Of a stretch of DNA of 45,130 bases, positions 1 to 7,000 are shown in pieces; position 1 is the stretch's first letter; each line of letters begins with the position of its first letter. Under the pieces are notes generated by a model. That model worked only from the letters and a program-made list of their open reading frames with translations. It was not told where the DNA came from and made no database searches. This DNA comes from an uncultured Myxococcales bacterium (GTDB taxonomy: Bacteria; Myxococcota_A; UBA9042). The position numbers and the translations under genes are program-made. The DNA lies in the NCBI GenBank assembly GCA_903929795.1, contig CAIYWC010000006.1, positions 1 through 45,130 of the forward strand, read 5' to 3'.

Positions 1-312
1 GACCCGGCGCGCCTGGACTGGGTCGCGGCGGATCTCATGGATTTCATGGCGCGATCGACCGGTCGCGCGCATCTGATCCTGCGCGCCGCGCTGTGCGTGC
101 TGACCTGGGTGGCGCCGCTTTTTGTGTTTACGCCGGTGCCGCTGGCGTGGCTGCCGGTGCGGCGCCGCGTGCAAGCGCTGGAACGGCTGGAGCTTTCTCC
201 GCTTGGGCCGGCCGCGCTGGCGGTCAAAGCGATGCTGTGCATGATCTGGTTTGAGCATCCGGACACGCAGCGCGAGACGGGGACGGAACCGACCTGTCTG
301 AAGGGGGCGTGA
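1..312 (+). CDS. Small helical partner of GMC alcohol oxidase (5' end outside window)
   Basis: The reading frame is open to the left edge, so the N-terminus is missing; 103 residues are visible. Two hydrophobic stretches can be seen, one around the LRAALCVLTWVAPLFVF region and one near AALAVKAMLCMIWFEHPD. The second stretch resembles the segment preceding the FAD domain in plant and bacterial long-chain fatty alcohol oxidases, where this helical module is part of the same polypeptide. Here it is a separate gene whose TGA stop (310-312) overlaps the start of the GMC oxidoreductase, which implies translational coupling and a physical partnership. It may be annotated elsewhere as a gluconate-2-dehydrogenase-subunit-3-like or hypothetical protein. 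The coding call is strong; the role is inferred from context. Confidence 0.7.
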   Translation, partial: DPARLDWVAADLMDFMARSTGRAHLILRAALCVLTWVAPLFVFTPVPLAWLPVRRRVQALERLELSPLGPAALAVKAMLCMIWFEHPDTQRETGTEPTCLKGA

Positions 313-1835
313 TGGCTGGCTCTCTGCAATCCGCGAGCCGGCTCGCTGGCGCCCTGGAACTGGACTGCGACGTCGTTGTCGTCGGTTCCGGCGCGGGCGG
401 CGCGGTCATCGCGACCACGCTCGCGGAAGCTGGCCAGGACGTCGTGGTCCTCGAGGAAGGCCCGCATGTCCCGTTCACCGGCGGTTTGCGCCCGTCTGAG
501 TCGATCCGCCACACGTGGCGCGACGGCGCGGTGACGCTCGCGGTCGGCCTCGGCGACTCGCCCAGCATCAACGTCACGGCGGGCCGCTGCCTGGGCGGCT
601 CGTCCACGCTGACCGGCGGCGTCTGTTTTCGCATCCCGGAGCACGTGCTGGATGGCTGGGTGGGCGACGGCCTGACCGAGCTGACGCCGCAAAAGATGGC
701 GCCGTGGTTCGAGCAGGTGGAGCAGGACATCCACGTCGAGGAAGTGCCACGCGACCTGCGATCCCGCAGCACGGAGCTGTTCGGCGACGGCTACGCCAAG
801 CTGGGCGCGGAGTTGAAGCCGATGCGCCGCAACACACGCGGCTGCAACGGCTGCGGGCGCTGCAACTTTGGCTGTCCGCACAAGGCCAAACTCAGCGTCG
901 ACATTGCGTATTTGCCCCGGGCCATCGCCGCTGGCGCGCGCCTGTACACCGGCTGCCTGGTCGACAAGGTCGTGTTCTCCGGCACGCGCGCGACCGGTGT
1001 CCGCGGCAGTATCCTCGACTTCGACAGCCAGCGACCCGCGCGACCCTTCACCGTGCGCGCCAAGCGCGTTGTGCTCGCCGCCGGCGCGATGTTCAACCCG
1101 CTGATTTTGTGGAAGAGCGGCGTCAATTTTCCCGTCCTCGGCCAGCACCTTTCGCTGCACCCGAGCTTTCGCGTCATTGGCCGCTTTGACCAGCCGGTGC
1201 GCGGCTGGGAAGGCGCGATGCAATCGGCGTATGGCGACCGGTACGAGCGCGACGAGGGTATGCTGTTCAACTCGGTCTACGTGCCCAACGGCGTGCTCGC
1301 GGCGACGATGCCGGGATTTGGCAATGCCCACGCGCAGTTGCGCGGTCAGGTCGACCACCTCGGCATCTTCGGCGGCATGCTCCACGACGACGCGCAAGGC
1401 CGGGTGCGCCGCGGGTTTGGCCGCGAGCCGATCATGTCCTACCGGATGTCGCCGCGCGACCGCGCCCGGATTCCTATTTTGTTGCGGCGGATGGCCGATA
1501 TCTGGTTCGCCGCGGGCGCGCGCGAGGTCTTTCTGCCGGTCTTTGGCGCGCCGGCGCAAACGCCTGACAGCATGAAGAATTTTCCGCTGGAGCAGGTCAA
1601 AGGCCGGCTGCTGGAGTGCTCGTCGCAGCATCCGCTCGGTACGTGCCAGATGGGCGTGGACCCGCGGCACTCGGTCGTCGACGCGCGCGGGCGCGTGTGG
1701 GGCACCGACGGGCTGTATGTCGGTTGCGGCAGCGTGATGCCGTCCAGCCTCGGCGTGAATCCGCAGTTGGCGATCATGACGATGGCGCTGCGGACGGCCC
1801 AGCTGATGGCGGACGAACGGCGCGCCTCAGCGTGA
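312..1835 (+). CDS. GMC-family FAD oxidoreductase, long-chain alcohol oxidase type
   Basis: A flavoprotein of 507 residues predicted to oxidise an alcohol, probably a long-chain or sterol-like one. The Rossmann FAD motif VVVGSGAGGA lies at about residues 22-31, followed by the second GMC-type signature GRCLGGSS. The C-terminal substrate domain carries the expected active-site pair: His440 in SSQHPLGTC and Asn483 in GVNPQLA. A cysteine cluster C178-x2-C181-x2-C184-x3-C188-P sits in the middle of the protein, like a 4Fe-4S ferredoxin motif; similar Cys clusters occur in the fatty alcohol oxidase branch of the family. ATG 312 is preferred, but GTG 309 is in frame directly before it, and both overlap the stop of the preceding gene. 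The 3' end overlaps the convergent gene by 9 bases. The family is sure; the substrate is unknown. Confidence 0.9.
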   Translation: MAGSLQSASRLAGALELDCDVVVVGSGAGGAVIATTLAEAGQDVVVLEEGPHVPFTGGLRPSESIRHTWRDGAVTLAVGLGDSPSINVTAGRCLGGSSTLTGGVCFRIPEHVLDGWVGDGLTELTPQKMAPWFEQVEQDIHVEEVPRDLRSRSTELFGDGYAKLGAELKPMRRNTRGCNGCGRCNFGCPHKAKLSVDIAYLPRAIAAGARLYTGCLVDKVVFSGTRATGVRGSILDFDSQRPARPFTVRAKRVVLAAGAMFNPLILWKSGVNFPVLGQHLSLHPSFRVIGRFDQPVRGWEGAMQSAYGDRYERDEGMLFNSVYVPNGVLAATMPGFGNAHAQLRGQVDHLGIFGGMLHDDAQGRVRRGFGREPIMSYRMSPRDRARIPILLRRMADIWFAAGAREVFLPVFGAPAQTPDSMKNFPLEQVKGRLLECSSQHPLGTCQMGVDPRHSVVDARGRVWGTDGLYVGCGSVMPSSLGVNPQLAIMTMALRTAQLMADERRASA

Positions 1836-2432
1836 AGCCGGCGCCTCGACGCGCAACATTGCAAGCCGGCAAGGTTTCGCTGTCGGCTCGCATTCCGTGC
1901 GCACGTCGCCGACGACGAGCGCGTTGGCGATGACCTCGTAGCGCGCGAATTCCACCGCGACGTGGCTGCCGGTCGGCGCGTCGATTTGCGCGGAGAATTC
2001 AAGGCTTGGCGGCGTGTAGCTCGCGCCGTTGGCGATGTGTGCGGGCATCGTCATGTAGATCCGCGCCGCTTCATGCCACGCCCGCGCGCCGGTCCGGACG
2101 TTGGCCGTGCCGGTGTCAGGCACCACGCGCGCCGAGCCTTCGACAAAGTGGATGCCGCGCGGCAGCAGGTATTGCGTCGTCATGTCGTGGATGTAGTTCA
2201 GGCCAAAGTGGGAGATTTCGCCCGACGGGTGGCTGTCGATGCGGACCGTGAACGTCGCGCCGCTCGGCATCGCTTCGGGCATGGTGACGCTGGCGGTGAA
2301 CGCGGTCTCGTCGGCGCCGCGCGAACAAACCATCGGGATGCGGACCGGTCGTGTCGCGCACCATGCCGTGCACGGAGTGACCAAGACGAGGCAGCCGGCG
2401 GCGCAGCGGACCAAGGCGCGAAATCGGTTCAT
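1827..2432 (-). CDS. Secreted protein of unknown function, predicted beta-rich
   Basis: 201 residues with a basic N-terminus and a hydrophobic core (CAAGCLVLVTPCTAW) that look like a Sec signal peptide, cleaved near residue 25. The mature part has alternating hydrophobic residues (SGATFTVRIDSHPSG, HVAVEFARYEV) typical of an immunoglobulin-like or jelly-roll beta fold, and three cysteines that could form a disulfide in the periplasm. I do not recognise a named family. The start at 2432 is favoured by a GAGG ribosome site about 9 bases upstream and by the signal peptide; a longer frame upstream overlaps the preceding gene. It follows the GT8 gene by 31 bases on the same strand, so the two are probably cotranscribed. 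Its 3' end overlaps the GMC gene. Confidence 0.75.
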   Translation of the reverse strand: MNRFRALVRCAAGCLVLVTPCTAWCATRPVRIPMVCSRGADETAFTASVTMPEAMPSGATFTVRIDSHPSGEISHFGLNYIHDMTTQYLLPRGIHFVEGSARVVPDTGTANVRTGARAWHEAARIYMTMPAHIANGASYTPPSLEFSAQIDAPTGSHVAVEFARYEVIANALVVGDVRTECEPTAKPCRLAMLRVEAPASR

Positions 2433-2463
2433 GGCGGCTACCTCGCGCACGCAGGTGCAGCGG

Positions 2464-3267
2464 TCAGCGGACAAACGTGTCAATCACGCGGTCGAACAGC
2501 TTGTCCTCGCCGCGGTGGAGCTGATCGCGCCACGCGGATGCCTGATCCGGATGGGCGCGGAAATACATGGACCACCACTGCTCCGACCCACCGCTGACCT
2601 GCGGCGCCAGATGCCACGGCTTCTGGATGGCGTAGTGGATGACCTTCGCCTCCTTTTCCAGCGCGTGCTTCAGCACCGGATGGCTGCGCTGGAACTGCAA
2701 GATGAAGTGCATCAGGTTGTAGCCAGCCGGCAGGCGGTGCGCGACCGGCATGGCGTACCAATTGGCAAAGAATGTGTTGAGAAAGCCTTGGTCTCCTCCG
2801 TCGTAAGTTGGCGCAGTATCTACGGATTCCACCATCGCGGCAAACGTCTCGGCCGACGGATCCAGCACGAGCACGCCGCTGTTGAAGCGGTCCGGCATCA
2901 GGAAATCCGGCGCCGCGGCGAAATGCGGGCGCTCAAACAGGTCGTCGATATTTTGCAGCACCAGCGTATCCGCATCCAGCAGGACGACCTTGTCGAACTC
3001 GGTCAGCTGCCAAGCACGCAGCTTTGCGAAAACACTGTCGAATCTCGGGTACAGCGGCTGCGCGCCGGCGCTGTGCAGCGGCGCGACATCCTGGACCGTC
3101 CAGCCCAGATCCTGCAGGCGCGCGCGCGTCCGCGGACTGACGTCTTCAGACACCATCACCAGCATTGGCCGCGTCGTGCCGCTGGCCTTGAGCGACTCGC
3201 CAAGCGCCTCGACGCCCGGCAAGTAGGCATCACCATTGCACATCAGGGTCACGTACGCGTGTTTCAT
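2464..3267 (-). CDS. Family GT8 (glycogenin-like) glycosyltransferase
   Basis: A 267-residue retaining glycosyltransferase using a nucleotide sugar. It carries the Mn-binding DxD motif (DAD, residues 98-100, in VVLLDADTLVL). It also has the GT8 signature FNSGVLVLDP (128-137), GDQGFLN (158-164) and the C-terminal His-Tyr...Lys-Pro-Trp motif HYAIQKPW (211-218) that binds the diphosphate in glycogenins and galactinol synthases. No signal peptide or membrane segment is seen, so it is cytosolic. Start ATG 3267 has a GGAG site at a good distance, and residues upstream of it in the same frame look non-coding. The acceptor is unknown: glycogen priming, surface glycan or protein glycosylation are all possible. 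Confidence 0.88.
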   Translation of the reverse strand: MKHAYVTLMCNGDAYLPGVEALGESLKASGTTRPMLVMVSEDVSPRTRARLQDLGWTVQDVAPLHSAGAQPLYPRFDSVFAKLRAWQLTEFDKVVLLDADTLVLQNIDDLFERPHFAAAPDFLMPDRFNSGVLVLDPSAETFAAMVESVDTAPTYDGGDQGFLNTFFANWYAMPVAHRLPAGYNLMHFILQFQRSHPVLKHALEKEAKVIHYAIQKPWHLAPQVSGGSEQWWSMYFRAHPDQASAWRDQLHRGEDKLFDRVIDTFVR

Positions 3268-3328
3268 GGGGTGCTCCGCACGTCGCACCGGCACGCCTGA
3301 CGGGCCGGGCCAAATTTGCCAAGAAGGG

Positions 3329-3346
3329 GCGCGAACGGGCTCGCGC
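3329..3346 (-). promoter_or_regulatory. Small hairpin in the GT8 leader
   Basis: Perfect inverted repeat: GCGCGA (3329-3334) and TCGCGC (3341-3346) with a 6-base loop. It lies between the S9 peptidase stop and the GT8 start. No T-tract follows on the minus strand, so it is not a typical Rho-independent terminator. The purpose is unclear. Confidence 0.25.
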
Positions 3347-3353
3347 ATCAGCC

Positions 3354-3381
3354 AAGATAGGCGGCTGGGCGCGGGCGGCAA
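3354..3381 (-). promoter_or_regulatory. Candidate promoter of the GT8 gene pair
   Basis: On the minus strand, TTGCCG (3376-3381) and TATCTT (3354-3359) are separated by 16 bases, each matching the sigma-70 consensus at 4 of 6 positions. The predicted leader to the ATG at 3267 is about 80 bases and contains the hairpin at 3329-3346. Found by eye; not tested against background. Confidence 0.35.
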
Positions 3382-3485
3382 GCGTTGCAGGGTGCTGGAC
3401 CGGGCTGAGACAGCGAGCGTACTCGACCGGAGGCACGCCGCGGATCGCGACCAGTTCATCGCGAACTTCGGTCGGCGTCTATCGC

Positions 3486-5615
3486 TTAGCGCAGCTCTTC
3501 CCACAAAAAGCTGTAGACAAGCGCGGACATGCGCGCGACCTGCGGGTTGTTCGCCGCGCCGCCGTGGCCGCCCTCCGTGTTCTCAAAATAGAGCACGTCG
3601 TGGCCCTGATCCTGCATTTTTGCATACATTTTGCGGGCATGGCCCGGGTGCACCCGGTCATCGCGGGTCGACGTCAGAAAGAAGATCCGCGGGTACTTGC
3701 CCGCCTTCTTGACGTTCTGATACGGCGAATATTTGGCGATATAGGCCCATTGTTCCGGCTGGTCCGGATCGCCGTATTCGCCCATCCAGGACGCGCCGGC
3801 CAGCAGCGTGTGGTACCGGCGCATGTCCAGCAGCGGCACCTGGCAGACCACGGCCTTGAACAGCTCGGGGCGCTGCATCGCCACGGCGCCGACCAGCAGC
3901 CCGCCGTTCGACCCGCCCTGGATCGCCAGATGCTGCGGCGAGGAAATCTTGCGCGCGATCAGGTCCTCCGCGACCGCCGCGAAGTCGTCATACGCCCGCT
4001 GGCGGTGCTCCTTGACGGCCGCCTGGTGCCAGGTCGGGCCAAATTCGCCGCCGCCGCGGATGTTCGCGAGCACGTACACGCCGCCGCGTTCCAGCCACGC
4101 CAGGCCGGTCCCGGCCGAGTAATTTGGCTGCATCGGCACTTCAAAGCCACCATAACCATAGAGCAATGTCGGATTCTTGCCGTCCAGCGCCACGCCGTCG
4201 CGCGCGACGACGAAGTAGGGAATGCGCGTGCCGTCGCTTGAGGTCGCCGCGAATTGCTGGACCTTGAGGCCCGTGGTGTCGAAAAACGCCGGCAGCTGCT
4301 TGAGCACCTCGTGCGCGTCCGAGCCGGGCTTGGCCAGCAGCGAAGTCGTCGGCGTCAGGAAGTCCGTGAACGTCAAAAAGTACTGGTCTGATCCGTAGTT
4401 GTCCAGCTCCGCGGCATTGGCGGTCCCAACGCCGGGCAGCTTGACCTCGCGCCGCTGCCACTTGCCCTTGGCCGGCGTCAGCTCAAAAATTCGGGTCTTC
4501 ACGTTGTCCAGGACCGTCAGCAACACGTTGTGCTGCGTCGCTGACCAGTGCACCAGCGAGGTCTGCGGCGTCGGCTCAAACAGAAGCTCAAAGCGGCGAT
4601 CGCCCTTTTGGTACCCGGCAAAATCCGCCGCCAGCAGCGCGCCCGCCGGCCAGGTCTGGCCCGCGACGGTCCACGGCGACCGCAGCGTCAGGAAAATCGT
4701 CTTGCCGTCGACCTCGGCTTTGGCGTCGTCCGGCTTGGCGATGGCCACCAACTTGTCGCCGTCCAACCACAGCAACTCATTGGTCCAGAACGTGATTTCG
4801 CGCTCCACGAACGTGCGCTCGTGGCCTGGCCGAAAGTTGCGAAACGCGCTGACGCCGATGTCCGCCGGCTGCACCTCGTACAGCGGCCTGGCCAGCGCCA
4901 GCGGCGTGCCGCGCTGCCACACTTTGACAATCCGCGGATAGCCGGATTGCGTCATCGAGCCCGGGCCAAAATCCGTCGCGACGTAGATGTGGTCGGCGTC
5001 CTGCCAGTGCGCCTCGCTTTTCGCGGCCGGCAGCACAAAGCCGCCTTTGACAAAAGACTTGGCATTCGCATCGAATTCCCGCACCACAGTCGCGTCGCCG
5101 CCGCCGCGCGACAGCCGCACCAGGCAGCGCGTGTAGTCCGGATAGAGGCAGCCCGCGGACGCCCACACCCAATTCTCGTCCTCGTCCTTGGCCAGCCGGT
5201 CCACGTCCAGCACGGTCTCCCATTTCGGCTGCGGCTTGCGGTATTCCGCCCACGTTGTGCGCCGCCAGAGGCCTCGCACGTGCTGGTCGTCCCGCCAAAA
5301 GTTGTACAGCAGCCCCGCGCGCTCGGAAACGAACGGAATCCGATCCCTGGAGTCCAGCATCGCCAGCAGCCGGTCGTACAGCGGTTGGTATTCCGGCCGC
5401 GCCTGCAATTCGCCCAGCGACTTGGCGTTCGCCGCGTTCACGAACGCCAGCGCCTTCTGGCCTTCCACGTCCTCCAGCCACACGTACGGGTCGTCCGCCG
5501 GTGTCACGCCCAGCGGCAGCTCGGTCGGCAGCGGCGCCCGGGGCGGAGTCACTTGCGGATGGCCGCAGCCGATCAGCAACGGCAAAGCCAGCGGCAAAAG
5601 ATGGGCGAGCTTCAT
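3486..5615 (-). CDS. Prolyl oligopeptidase (S9A) lipoprotein
   Basis: A 709-residue serine peptidase of the S9A family, which cleaves after proline in short peptides. The N-terminus MKLAHLLPLALPLLIGC is a lipoprotein signal with a lipobox ending at Cys17, so the enzyme should be membrane-anchored outside the cytoplasm. The family's N-terminal motif DDPYVWLEDVEG follows, then a beta-propeller, then the alpha/beta-hydrolase domain. Catalytic residues are visible: Ser569 in GGSNGG, an Asp of the DDRVHP motif (652/653) and His684 in EGGHGG. The length matches the family norm of about 700. The start at 5615 is chosen because it begins the lipoprotein signal; earlier in-frame residues lack sense. 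The ribosome site is weak (GGAT). Confidence 0.93.
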   Translation of the reverse strand: MKLAHLLPLALPLLIGCGHPQVTPPRAPLPTELPLGVTPADDPYVWLEDVEGQKALAFVNAANAKSLGELQARPEYQPLYDRLLAMLDSRDRIPFVSERAGLLYNFWRDDQHVRGLWRRTTWAEYRKPQPKWETVLDVDRLAKDEDENWVWASAGCLYPDYTRCLVRLSRGGGDATVVREFDANAKSFVKGGFVLPAAKSEAHWQDADHIYVATDFGPGSMTQSGYPRIVKVWQRGTPLALARPLYEVQPADIGVSAFRNFRPGHERTFVEREITFWTNELLWLDGDKLVAIAKPDDAKAEVDGKTIFLTLRSPWTVAGQTWPAGALLAADFAGYQKGDRRFELLFEPTPQTSLVHWSATQHNVLLTVLDNVKTRIFELTPAKGKWQRREVKLPGVGTANAAELDNYGSDQYFLTFTDFLTPTTSLLAKPGSDAHEVLKQLPAFFDTTGLKVQQFAATSSDGTRIPYFVVARDGVALDGKNPTLLYGYGGFEVPMQPNYSAGTGLAWLERGGVYVLANIRGGGEFGPTWHQAAVKEHRQRAYDDFAAVAEDLIARKISSPQHLAIQGGSNGGLLVGAVAMQRPELFKAVVCQVPLLDMRRYHTLLAGASWMGEYGDPDQPEQWAYIAKYSPYQNVKKAGKYPRIFFLTSTRDDRVHPGHARKMYAKMQDQGHDVLYFENTEGGHGGAANNPQVARMSALVYSFLWEELR

Positions 5616-5915
5616 GAACAAATCCGTGTACGCGCAGGCGTGCGCCCACGCAGTCTGGCCGACAATGCACCGCAGCGCCACACAGGCGCGCCCAGGACGC
5701 AGACCAAGCCGCAGGGCCGAGTGCGGTGGTGCTCACCGCGCAGGCGCGAGTTGGCCTTTGAGGTGCTGGACCTGCTGCCGGTGTTTCGTGCCGAGAAGGC
5801 TACCCGACATACCGTCAGGCAGAGCGTCTGTCGATGCGAACGGCCCGCACGCCAAGTTCCACGGAAAGTCGGCCAAGTGCTGAAGAAATCCGCATGAATT
5901 TCGAGTAAGTAGCGC
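5616..5915. other. Intergenic stretch with no clear gene
   Basis: 300 bases between the starts-side of the S9A gene and the stop of the LigB gene, both on the minus strand. I see no convincing gene, terminator with a T-tract, or promoter. A short plus-strand frame at about 5740-5895 has fairly ordinary residue composition (ELAFEVLDLLPVFRAEKA) but no start or ribosome site; it may be a gene remnant or chance. Confidence 0.5.
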
Positions 5916-6818
5916 CTAGCCGAAGTGATACGCGCTGAGCCGCACGCCCATCATTGTGCCGTTGTACGCGACTTTGCCGCGGTCGACGCCTGCCGCGCCT
6001 GCGATCACCATCATCGGCAGCAGGTGCTCCTCGCGCGGGTGCACGAGCCTCGCCGCCGGCGCATGGCTCCACTGGATCAGCCGCTCGTCGCGCGCCGCCG
6101 CCGGCAAGCCCGCAGTCTCGCGCAGCCACGCGTCGAACGCCTCGGACATAGGCGCGGCCGTCGGATTCCCGAAGCCGCGCATGTTGTGGTACGTCATGCC
6201 GCTGCCGATGATGAACACGCCTTCGTCGCGCAGAGGTGCCAACGCGCGGCCGATCGCCAGGTGCTGCGCCGGATCCAGCCCGCGCTTGAGCGACAGCTGC
6301 ACCGTCGGGATCTGCGCGTCCGGGTATGTCAGCTTCAGCGGCACGAACGTTCCGTGGTCAAAGCCACGCTGGCTGTCCGCCGCCGAGGGAATCCCCGCCG
6401 CCTCCAGCAGCCCCTGCACGCGCATCGCCAGCTGTGGATGGCCCGGCGCGGGCCACGTGAGCTTGTACGATTCCGGCGGAAAGCCGTAATAGTCATACAA
6501 CATGGGCGGTTGCGCCGCGGTCATGACGGTCGGCACGGACTCCTCCCAGTGCGCCGAGATCACCAGCAGCGCCTTGGGCGTCGCCTTCGGCAGCGTCGCC
6601 ACAGACTTCAGATACGCCGCCAAGCCGTTCAGCTCGGTCTGGTTCAAGCCCATCTCGACAAACGGCCACGGCCCACCGCCGTGCGGCAGGAACGCCACGG
6701 GCATTCGCATGAGTTTCTCCTTGGAATCAGCAACATGGGCAACGCCGGTCACGACCGCAGTCGCGGCAATTCCGGCCGCCAACGCTTCCCGACGGGTCAT
6801 CTTGCTCGGCTCGCCCAT
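5916..6818 (-). CDS. LigB/YgiD-type extradiol dioxygenase with Tat-like signal
   Basis: A 300-residue class III extradiol ring-cleaving dioxygenase of the 4,5-DOPA dioxygenase (YgiD/DODA) type. The four expected metal or catalytic histidines are all visible: His46 in LPHGGGP, His90 in SAHWEES, His155 in FDHGTFVPL and His265 in EEHLLPMM. Unusually for this family, it begins with MTRREALAAGIAATAVVTG (from residue 7), which resembles a twin-arginine export signal, so the folded metalloenzyme may act in the periplasm. Start ATG 6818 has a GGAGG ribosome site 7 bases upstream; ATG 6800 is an alternative that keeps the twin arginines. The leader upstream holds two perfect hairpins. The substrate is an unknown catechol-like compound. 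Confidence 0.88.
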   Translation of the reverse strand: MGEPSKMTRREALAAGIAATAVVTGVAHVADSKEKLMRMPVAFLPHGGGPWPFVEMGLNQTELNGLAAYLKSVATLPKATPKALLVISAHWEESVPTVMTAAQPPMLYDYYGFPPESYKLTWPAPGHPQLAMRVQGLLEAAGIPSAADSQRGFDHGTFVPLKLTYPDAQIPTVQLSLKRGLDPAQHLAIGRALAPLRDEGVFIIGSGMTYHNMRGFGNPTAAPMSEAFDAWLRETAGLPAAARDERLIQWSHAPAARLVHPREEHLLPMMVIAGAAGVDRGKVAYNGTMMGVRLSAYHFG

Positions 6819-6860
6819 CCGCGACCTCCAGTCGATCAGGTGACAATTTTCGTGTGGGTG

Positions 6861-6875
6861 CGGCAAAAGTTGCCG
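6861..6875 (-). promoter_or_regulatory. Palindrome in the LigB-gene leader
   Basis: CGGCAA (6861-6866) and TTGCCG (6870-6875) with a 3-base spacer form a perfect palindrome about 43 bases before the start codon. It could be a repressor operator or an RNA hairpin. Confidence 0.35.
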
Positions 6876-6896
6876 GGACGCGAACACCGGCACTCT

Positions 6897-6915
6897 CCCA
6901 CCCGAACTGGGTGGG
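6897..6915 (-). promoter_or_regulatory. 7-bp hairpin in the LigB-gene leader
   Basis: CCCACCC (6897-6903) and GGGTGGG (6909-6915) form a perfect stem with a 5-base loop. No T-tract follows on the minus strand, which argues against an intrinsic terminator for the upstream membrane-protein gene. It lies inside the leader predicted from the promoter at 6933-6961. Confidence 0.35.
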
Positions 6916-6932
6916 CACCACGGCGCAACCTC

Positions 6933-6961
6933 AGGATAGCCCGCGCCGTTCGTTTCGCCAG
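6933..6961 (-). promoter_or_regulatory. Candidate promoter of the LigB-type dioxygenase gene
   Basis: On the minus strand, a TATCCT -10 (6933-6938) lies 17 bases from a weak -35, CTGGCG (6956-6961). The leader would be about 110 bases and contain both palindromes. The -35 match is poor, so this is tentative. Confidence 0.28.
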
Positions 6962-7000
6962 ACGTCCCCGCGGAACCGGACTGTTCACCTGGGGCAACAA

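Noticed and set aside
3230..3480. Minus-strand frame with TPTEVRDELVAIRGVPPVEYA before the GT8 gene
   Set aside because: It looks protein-like for about 30 residues, but has a stop directly upstream, no good start codon and turns into Arg/Ala-rich sequence.
4548..5897. 449-codon plus-strand frame antisense to the S9A peptidase
   Set aside because: Arg-rich shadow of the sense gene; no start signal and no recognisable domain.
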